A DNA stretch of 34,044 nucleotides from assembly GCA_026983755.1 (NCBI GenBank), contig JALSTL010000179.1:1-34044 (forward strand). Direction: 5' to 3'. The stretch comes from Melioribacteraceae bacterium (lineage in GTDB: Bacteria; Bacteroidota; Ignavibacteria; Ignavibacteriales; Melioribacteraceae). The translations under genes were made by a program, and so were the position numbers. Below the pieces are notes generated by a model. That model made no database searches, had not been told where the DNA came from, and worked only from the letters and a program-made list of their open reading frames with translations. Below, piece by piece: positions 27,916-34,044 of this stretch (position 1 is the first letter of the stretch; each line of letters starts with the position of its first letter).

Positions 27916-30258
27916 CTATTTTTTCTTTTTCGGAATAATCTGGTCATCTTCATCTGTAATTTCAATGGCTTGATGTGCAAGGCTATCCGGTTTATAATAT
28001 TTTGTAAATATATTTGCTTTGGCATCCCGTTTTGCATTGAAGCTATCGGGTAAATCTCTAATATTGATATAATCTTCTACAACTCCGGTTTGGCAATCAT
28101 CGGAAAATAATTTTGGATTTCCATACTCGTAAATAGATTCTTTACAAAACTTAGCCGAAACAATATTTCCGCTTTCGGGAAGTTCAAAAGTAGCCAACGG
28201 CAAATCCAAAGTATCGTAAACACCTTTCATAAATTTAGACCAAATTGGATTTGCAGCTTTTGCACCTTCGCCGTAGCTACCTGTAAAAGCAATTCTTCTA
28301 TCATCAAATCCAACCCAAGTGCCGGCGGCAATTTGAGGTGTAAAACCTACAAACCATGCATCACTGTAATCTTGAGTGGTTCCTGTTTTGCCGGCAGCCG
28401 GTCTGTAAAATTTATATCTTGTTCTTGTTCTCATTCCGGTTCCTTCATTTATTACTGTTTGCAACATGCTAGTAATTAAAAAATCGGTTTCTTCCGATAA
28501 CGCTTCGTGTGATTGCGAAAAAAATTGGTCTATTATAATTCCGTCTTTATCTTCAATTTTTAAAATTGTCATCGGTTCGTTATATATTCCTTTGTTGGCA
28601 AAAGTTGCATAAACGGAAGTAAGTTCAAGCGGTGTAACCTCGGATGTACCGAGAGCAATGGAGGGAACCAAATGTAATCTTGTTTTTATTCCAAGTTTTT
28701 TTGCCAATTGTCCTATTTGCTTTAATTGAACATGGCCTTCTATTATAAGTCTAGCACTAACCAAATTAACCGAATGTTTTAAGGCTTCTCTTAAAGTCAT
28801 AAATCCGCTTGTTCTTTTATCGAAATTATGCGGGTTCCAATTATCTTTGCCATATTCAAACTCTTGGTTAAGTATAGGATAAGCGGGATAAAGACCGTTA
28901 TCCAAGGCAGCGGTATAAATAATAGGTTTGAAAGCAGACCCCGGTTGCCTTACTACTTGCGTAACATGATTTAATCCGTGTCGGTAATTTTTTTGCTGCC
29001 TTCCTCCAATCATTGCTTTTATTTCTCCACTGGAAACATCTAGTGCAACAAACGCCATTTGTATCAATTCCGCTTTATGTTTTATCGAATCTATAAAAGT
29101 TTTATTATTTCTTAGTTTTTTATAAATCGATTTTTTTGTTTTTGCATCGGCATGTTTGTAATCGTTCCGTTTTTTAATGCTTTCATCTACAATTGCTTTT
29201 AAGATGTTTCTGTTTTTTTTCCAACTCCATCTTTTATTAAATATTTTTTGCAGTTTGCTCATGTGTTGCTTTGCCACTCTATTTGCAATTGTTTGCATTC
29301 TGGTATCGAGTGTTGTGTAAATTTTAAGACCGTCTTCATAAATATTAAAACCGTATTTAGCCGACATTCGTCTAAGCTTTCTTCTGATATGTTCAACAAA
29401 ATCCGGTGCAATTGTACTTTGAGCGGCAGCGTTTATGGTTTTTGATGACAAAACAATAGGTTGTTTTTTAAATTTGTTATATTCTTTTTCCGTAATAAAA
29501 CCAACTTTTTTCATATTGAGAAGTACAACATTTCTTCTCCTTTTGGCATTTTCAGGTCTTCTTATAGGATTGTAAAATACATTAGATTTTAAGAGAGCAA
29601 TAAAAACAGCCGCTTCGGGTAAAGTTAAATCTTTTGCACTTTTCCCGAAATAGTTTTGTGCCGCCATTTCAATGCCGTAAGCATGATTACCAAAAAACGA
29701 ATTATTAAGATACATTTGCAATATTTCTTTTTTGGTATATGTTCGTTCTATTTGCACGGCGGTAAACCATTCTCTGATTTTTCTAACGCCGGTTTGAAAC
29801 AGATTTTCTCGGGCAACTTTCAGTTTGTAGAGATTTTTTGCTAATTGCTGAGTAATAGTGCTGGCACCTTCTTTTTTACCAAGGAAAGCGGTTTTAATCA
29901 TTGCTTTTAAGAACCTTCCGAAATCAACGCCCCAATGTTCATAAAATTTTCTATCTTCGGTAGCAATTAAAGCATTTACAACAAAATGCGGAATACTGTC
30001 AATATCAATTTCTCTTCTGTTTTGGCGGAAAAATTGTCCTATGATTTTCCCGTCCGCACTAATCACATTTGTAGCTAAACTTTGTTGAGGATTTTCCAAT
30101 TGTTCCAAGGAAGGTAGCCCGGCTACAATATGTTTATACAAAAAAAACGTTCCGATGAAAAAAAGGAGTGCCAATATTCCAACAACTTTCCAAAATATTT
30201 TATCGGATTTATTTTTTTTGTTTTTGTTAGATGTTTTTTCTTTTTTTGTTGCGGTCAT
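27916..30258 (-). CDS. Class A penicillin-binding protein (PBP1A-like)
   Basis: Bifunctional peptidoglycan synthase of 780 residues. A Lys-rich cytoplasmic tail precedes one membrane helix (about 21-42). The GT51 glycosyltransferase domain shows ATEDRKFYEHWGVD (catalytic Glu101), EGASTITQQLAKN and RKIREWFTAVQIER. The transpeptidase domain has SAFK (nucleophile Ser441), SVN (496-498) and KTGT (624-627). Between the two lies a Lys-rich helical insert (about 340-400). The C-terminus ends in an acidic patch then KKKK. The ATG overlaps the stop of the LpxH-like gene (ATGA), and a tRNA-Leu follows 5 bp after the stop. All catalytic motifs are present, so it should be active. Confidence 0.94.
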   Translation of the reverse strand: MTATKKEKTSNKNKKNKSDKIFWKVVGILALLFFIGTFFLYKHIVAGLPSLEQLENPQQSLATNVISADGKIIGQFFRQNRREIDIDSIPHFVVNALIATEDRKFYEHWGVDFGRFLKAMIKTAFLGKKEGASTITQQLAKNLYKLKVARENLFQTGVRKIREWFTAVQIERTYTKKEILQMYLNNSFFGNHAYGIEMAAQNYFGKSAKDLTLPEAAVFIALLKSNVFYNPIRRPENAKRRRNVVLLNMKKVGFITEKEYNKFKKQPIVLSSKTINAAAQSTIAPDFVEHIRRKLRRMSAKYGFNIYEDGLKIYTTLDTRMQTIANRVAKQHMSKLQKIFNKRWSWKKNRNILKAIVDESIKKRNDYKHADAKTKKSIYKKLRNNKTFIDSIKHKAELIQMAFVALDVSSGEIKAMIGGRQQKNYRHGLNHVTQVVRQPGSAFKPIIYTAALDNGLYPAYPILNQEFEYGKDNWNPHNFDKRTSGFMTLREALKHSVNLVSARLIIEGHVQLKQIGQLAKKLGIKTRLHLVPSIALGTSEVTPLELTSVYATFANKGIYNEPMTILKIEDKDGIIIDQFFSQSHEALSEETDFLITSMLQTVINEGTGMRTRTRYKFYRPAAGKTGTTQDYSDAWFVGFTPQIAAGTWVGFDDRRIAFTGSYGEGAKAANPIWSKFMKGVYDTLDLPLATFELPESGNIVSAKFCKESIYEYGNPKLFSDDCQTGVVEDYINIRDLPDSFNAKRDAKANIFTKYYKPDSLAHQAIEITDEDDQIIPKKKK

Positions 30259-30980
30259 TTATTATTCCATTCCATAACATCAAATTTACCGTTTATAAAT
30301 TTACCGTAATAAGGTTTTGTTAACCAAGTACCCAAATTTATATATTTCCCGTCATTAATTTCTATTTCTTTTTTTTTGTGAGAATGTCCGAAAACTACGA
30401 AATCAAATCCCTTGGCTAATAATTTTTCGGCTGTTAAAAACATTCCGTCGGTTTCGCCGTAATTTTTTTCGGATGTATAATTTCTGCTTTTTCTGCTTGT
30501 TGAACTTGCAAGCCATATTCCTAAATCCGGATGAATTAAAGAATAGAATTTTTGTGCTGTTTTGTTTCTTAAAATTTTTTTTAAAATTTTGTATCCGAAA
30601 TCTTTTTTTACCAAACCGTCTCCGTGTGCAATAAAAAATTTTTTTCCTTCCAATGTAATTTTTATCGGATTTTCATAAACCTTTACGCCTAATTCTTTAT
30701 CAAAAAAATCTCTATGCATAAAATCATGATTGCCTATTATGTAATGCACCTTAATTCCTGCATCGGTTAAGTTTTGCAATGCCGTAAATGTTCTGAAATA
30801 TCCTTTTTGAATTACTCTTTCGTATTCAAACCAATAATCGAATAAATCGCCCACAATAAATAGTTGAGTTGCATCTTTGGCAATGTATTCTAAAAATTTT
30901 ACGAACTTTATTTCTCTTTCTTTTTCTTCTATTTTAGATAATAATCCGAAATGTAAGTCCGATACAAAAAAAGCTGTCAA
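30255..30980 (-). CDS. lpxH: UDP-2,3-diacylglucosamine diphosphatase (LpxH-like metallophosphoesterase)
   Basis: Probably hydrolyses UDP-2,3-diacylglucosamine to lipid X in lipid A synthesis. The 241-residue calcineurin-like phosphoesterase has all metal motifs: VSDLHFG, VGDLFDYWFEY, IGNHDF, AHGDG and FGHSHKK. The DYW(F) after GDLFD and the overall length are typical of LpxH-type enzymes. The start is a TTG at 30980: an in-frame TAG lies three codons further upstream, and AGGA (30988-30991) stands 7 nt before the TTG. It overlaps the class A PBP gene by 4 bp, so an outer-membrane lipid step and wall synthesis are coupled. Some relatives in these phyla are unassigned phosphoesterases, so the substrate is a family-based inference. 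Confidence 0.83.
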   Translation of the reverse strand: MTAFFVSDLHFGLLSKIEEKEREIKFVKFLEYIAKDATQLFIVGDLFDYWFEYERVIQKGYFRTFTALQNLTDAGIKVHYIIGNHDFMHRDFFDKELGVKVYENPIKITLEGKKFFIAHGDGLVKKDFGYKILKKILRNKTAQKFYSLIHPDLGIWLASSTSRKSRNYTSEKNYGETDGMFLTAEKLLAKGFDFVVFGHSHKKKEIEINDGKYINLGTWLTKPYYGKFINGKFDVMEWNNK

Positions 30981-31111
30981 GTACCATTCCTATTTTTAAT
31001 TAAACCATAAATTTAATAATTTTTTATTTAAGCTAACTATATTTATCCGCTTGAATATTTTTTAGTTTAGATTACACTTCAAAATAATTTCCTCGGTTTA
31101 ACCTAAATTTA

Positions 31112-32827
31112 TCAAAATGTTTTTTCTTTTTTTATATTAGCAGCTAACCAACCTTCCGGATCCAGTATAATATTTTTTACAATTTTTTTTATGGGAAATA
31201 CAATTTGCGTATCTCTCATATTTATTTTAACGGTATGTTTTTCTTTAACACCGTTATTGAACAAAAGTTCTATATCCAACGGAAATGTATAATTTTTATA
31301 TTCTTTTTGAATTTGTTTTATTATTAAAGTAACATATTTTTTTCCGCCAGTGGTTTTATTCATAAAATCATAAACGATTTTTATTTTTCCTTTTCCTTCA
31401 AAAACCCATTGGTTAAAAAATTGATTGAGATTTTTTTTAGAAATTTTTTCCGCAATTTTTATAAAGTCTAAAGTTGATGCATTTTTGTATTTAAACTTTT
31501 CATAATAGTTTTTAAGAATACTAAAAAAAACAGAATCGCCTACTTCTTTACGTAACATGTGAAGAACCCATGCACCTTTGTTATAAACAACTTTTCCGAA
31601 TAATTTATCGGGATTATATAAAGTTGTGGATTTAAAATCAGTTAAGTAAGAATTCATAGTTGAGCTTAATGCTTTTTTACCGTTTTTCATTTCCCAATAA
31701 AGAGCTTCGGAATAAGTTGCAAAACCTTCATTAAGCCAAATATCTTTCCATGATTTTAAAGTTACTGCATCTCCCCACCATTGATGTGCAAGTTCATGCA
31801 CAAGCATTCCGGTAAAAAAATTTCTACCGGAAATAAAATTTTTACCGATTCCGATAATGGATTGATTTTCCATTGCACCAAGTTTCCACGTAAATTCAAC
31901 TACTCCGTATTTTTCTTTTATAAACGGATATTTACCGAAAAGCTCCGAATAATATTTTATAGCTTCGGGATAAATACCGAAATCCACTTTTGCATCATTA
32001 AGTTGTTGAGGGAAAACATAATATTCCAAATTTAAACTATCTCCATCCGAATAAACAAACGTATCGGTAAAGTGCGTATATTTTGCCGAACAAACGGAAA
32101 TTAAATATGTGGCAATCGGATATTCGGTTTTCCAATGGAAAGTTTTTTTCCCTTTGTAGGAATTTATATTTTCCAAAACACCGTTAGATACCGATATCAT
32201 TGAAGAATCGTTTGTTATACTAATATCAGCAGTTGCTTTATCTAACGGATTATCATTACACGGAAACCAAGTGGAAGCATAAATAGGTTCGTTCAACGTA
32301 TAAATAACTTTTTCATTATTGTTACTGCTAAAATTAAAAGAACCGAATCCCAAACTTTCCGGCTTTCCGTTGTATTTTATTCTTAATTGAAATGTATCAC
32401 TTAAAAGTGATTCTGACGGTAAAGTGATTTTATCGTTTTTATAGTTGTATTCGGTTTGTTTATTGTTCAAAACAACGGAAGTAATATCAAAGTTATCGTA
32501 AAAATTAAATTCTATTTTTTGAATATTCTTTGTTTTAAGTTTTGCTGTTATTGTAACATCACCTATTATTTTCTCTTCATCGGGAAAAAGTTCTATGTTA
32601 ATATCGTAATGAATTACATCAATAAAGTTTTGATTTCCCGAATTATATACTTGAATTTTATTTAACGATGCCGGTTGTGCGGTTAATCCGTTTTTCAAAT
32701 ATATTTCCGCTTGATTAAAACCAATGTTATATTTTGAAAATAAAAATAATATAATTCCAAATAACAGAAGTAAAAAAATCAAAGACGATATTGAAAAAAT
32801 TATCAGTTTATTTTTCTTGACTTTCAT
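31112..32827 (-). CDS. Membrane-anchored M1 family zinc aminopeptidase
   Basis: A 571-residue gluzincin peptidase. An N-terminal hydrophobic helix (about residues 8-30) follows a Lys-rich start and has no clear cleavage site, so it is probably a membrane anchor with the enzyme in the periplasm. The N-terminal beta domain leads to the substrate motif GAMEN (317-321) and the zinc site HELAH (344-348) with Glu367 (HExxH-x18-E). A short catalytic helical region and a final beta sandwich complete it. The long C-terminal ARM/HEAT domain of PepN-type enzymes is absent, as in compact bacterial M1 members. It is the first gene of the minus-strand series leading to lpxH, but a 131-bp gap separates the two. 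Confidence 0.9.
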   Translation of the reverse strand: MKVKKNKLIIFSISSLIFLLLLFGIILFLFSKYNIGFNQAEIYLKNGLTAQPASLNKIQVYNSGNQNFIDVIHYDINIELFPDEEKIIGDVTITAKLKTKNIQKIEFNFYDNFDITSVVLNNKQTEYNYKNDKITLPSESLLSDTFQLRIKYNGKPESLGFGSFNFSSNNNEKVIYTLNEPIYASTWFPCNDNPLDKATADISITNDSSMISVSNGVLENINSYKGKKTFHWKTEYPIATYLISVCSAKYTHFTDTFVYSDGDSLNLEYYVFPQQLNDAKVDFGIYPEAIKYYSELFGKYPFIKEKYGVVEFTWKLGAMENQSIIGIGKNFISGRNFFTGMLVHELAHQWWGDAVTLKSWKDIWLNEGFATYSEALYWEMKNGKKALSSTMNSYLTDFKSTTLYNPDKLFGKVVYNKGAWVLHMLRKEVGDSVFFSILKNYYEKFKYKNASTLDFIKIAEKISKKNLNQFFNQWVFEGKGKIKIVYDFMNKTTGGKKYVTLIIKQIQKEYKNYTFPLDIELLFNNGVKEKHTVKINMRDTQIVFPIKKIVKNIILDPEGWLAANIKKEKTF

Positions 32828-32940
32828 TAATAAATAAAGTAATTATTCATATAAAACTACGAATAGTTTGCAGATTTTAAATTGTATAATTTGCCTATCC
32901 ATTATAGTAAATTATTAACACAAAATAAAAAGAGAACTAT
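32828..32940. promoter_or_regulatory. Divergent promoter region between the M1 peptidase and glgC
   Basis: This 113-bp AT-rich gap must carry promoters for both directions. On the plus strand TATAAT occurs at 32885-32890, about 50 bp before glgC. A TTTG lies upstream (32867-32870), but its spacing to TATAAT is short for either the sigma-70 or the Bacteroidota pattern. A weak AGAG motif precedes the glgC ATG. Confidence 0.4.
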
Positions 32941-34044
32941 ATGGCGTTTGTAGGTTCATCACTTCAAAGGGAAACTTTAACAATTGTTTTAGCAGGTGGA
33001 CAAGGACAAAGATTACATCCGTTAACTAAGCTGAGAAGTAAACCTTCTGTTCCTTTCGGCGGGAAATACAGAATAATAGATTTTGCACTATCCAACTGTT
33101 TAAATTCGGGATTAAGAAAAATATACGTACTTACACAATACAAATCGGATTCGTTAAATCAACATTTGTACGAAGCATGGAATATTTTCAACCCGGAATT
33201 AGGTGAATTTATATATTCAATTCCACCGCAACAAAAAACCGGTAACGAATGGTATCAAGGAACTGCCGATGCGATTTATCAAAATTTAAATTTAATAAGA
33301 CCGCAAAATTTTAATTGGGTTTTGGTTCTTTCCGGTGATCACATATATAAGATGGATTATCTTAAAATGCTTCAGTATCATATAGAAAAAGATGCCGATC
33401 TTTCCATTGCAAATATTATGGTGGATAAAGAAAGTGCCAAAAGGTTCGGTATTATTGAAATTGATAATGACTATCGTGTAAAATCGTTTTCCGAAAAACC
33501 GGATAACCCGGCCGAAATTCCCGATAAACCAGGTATGTCTTTTGCTAATATGGGAATATATATTTTTAATGTAAATACATTACGTGAAGTTATCAAATTA
33601 CTAACGGAACAAAAAACAAAAAATTTGGATTTCGGCAAACATGTTATTCCGTTTATGTTAAAAGAAAATTATAATATTCGTGCCTTCAGATTTGAAGATG
33701 AAAACAGACCCGACAAACCTTATTGGGTTGACGTTGGAACTATTGATAGTTATTACGATGCAAGTATGGATTTAATAAAAGTAAATCCGGAATTCAATCT
33801 TTACGATGTCAATTGGCCTTTAAGAACCAAACAGCAACAATACCCTCCGGTAAAAACTCTTTCGCACGAACGAGAACGTGTAGGACGAGCTTTAAATTCT
33901 CTTGTTACCGGCGGTACAATTATTTCCGGCGGGTTAGTAGAACGTTCTATACTCGGGGCAAACGTTAGAATAAACAGTTATACTTATATAACCGATTCTA
34001 TTATTATGGATAATTGTAATATAGGAAGATATTCAAAAATTAGG
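32941..34044 (+). CDS. glgC: Glucose-1-phosphate adenylyltransferase, 3' end cut by the window
   Basis: Makes ADP-glucose from glucose-1-phosphate and ATP, the committed step of bacterial glycogen synthesis. The frame is open from the ATG to the window end (368 codons), so roughly the last 50 residues are missing if the family length of about 420 holds. Visible motifs are the nucleotidyltransferase start VLAGGQGQRLHPLT with KPSVPFGGKYRIIDFALSN, YQGTADAIYQN, LVLSGDHIYKMDY, FGIIEID, FSEKP and YWVDVGTIDSYYDAS. The C-terminal beta-helix begins (SLVTGGTIISGG, RSILGANVRI). It is transcribed away from the M1 peptidase and is the first complete-start gene on the plus strand. Whether other glg genes follow cannot be seen. 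Confidence 0.95.
   Translation, partial: MAFVGSSLQRETLTIVLAGGQGQRLHPLTKLRSKPSVPFGGKYRIIDFALSNCLNSGLRKIYVLTQYKSDSLNQHLYEAWNIFNPELGEFIYSIPPQQKTGNEWYQGTADAIYQNLNLIRPQNFNWVLVLSGDHIYKMDYLKMLQYHIEKDADLSIANIMVDKESAKRFGIIEIDNDYRVKSFSEKPDNPAEIPDKPGMSFANMGIYIFNVNTLREVIKLLTEQKTKNLDFGKHVIPFMLKENYNIRAFRFEDENRPDKPYWVDVGTIDSYYDASMDLIKVNPEFNLYDVNWPLRTKQQQYPPVKTLSHERERVGRALNSLVTGGTIISGGLVERSILGANVRINSYTYITDSIIMDNCNIGRYSKIR

Overview
The window is an AT-rich, gene-dense bacterial chromosome segment. Almost all genes lie on the minus strand; only the cut genes at the two ends (a DUF151 nuclease-like gene on the left and glgC on the right) are on plus. The gene content points to the Bacteroidota/Chlorobi group, probably an Ignavibacteria-like lineage. 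Supporting signs are a type IX secretion C-terminal sorting domain of the NYPNPFNPTT type, a DUF2851 protein, purH directly upstream of mreBCD-mrdA-rodA, a eukaryotic-type citrate synthase and an hpnCDE squalene cluster. Many genes nevertheless have recognisable Shine-Dalgarno (SD) motifs. The lineage assignment is inference.

Layout. (1) Positions 3-374: 3' end of a DUF151+UVR gene (plus). (2) Positions 467-13854 (minus): a long, tightly packed series read pyrG, TPR protein, purN, purH, mreB, mreC, mreD, mrdA (PBP2), rodA, then pyrF and a DUF2851 gene after larger gaps. It joins purine and pyrimidine synthesis to the rod-shape/elongation machinery. (3) Positions 13855-14271: a gene-free stretch whose right part (14112-14271) looks like a small terminal-inverted-repeat element with a 5-bp flanking duplication. 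(4) Positions 14272-19068: a 1598-residue fusion of an acyl-CoA-synthetase-type adenylating enzyme, about 800 unrecognised residues and a C-terminal GNAT acetyltransferase. (5) Positions 19347-20657: citrate synthase with its own terminator and a strong SD. (6) Positions 20846-24562: a large secreted multidomain protein (NodB-like deacetylase region, seven Delta-60 repeats, sorting tail), followed by a perfect 18-bp hairpin. (7) Positions 24788-32827 (minus): an envelope/lipid series read M1 aminopeptidase, LpxH-like hydrolase, class A PBP, tRNA-Leu(CAG), hpnC, hpnD, hpnE. (8) From 32941: glgC (plus, cut), divergent from the peptidase gene.

Most of the window is conserved core genome, and I see no CRISPR array, prophage, defence island or transposase. 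The observations that stand out are: two coupled genes (mreD, hpnD) whose family-conserved N-termini and SD motifs point to AUA or AUU initiation at the upstream gene's stop codon; the fusion enzyme with its unrecognised middle; the 160-bp mobile-like element placed exactly after that enzyme's stop codon; and the multidomain secreted protein with a possible seven-bladed propeller.
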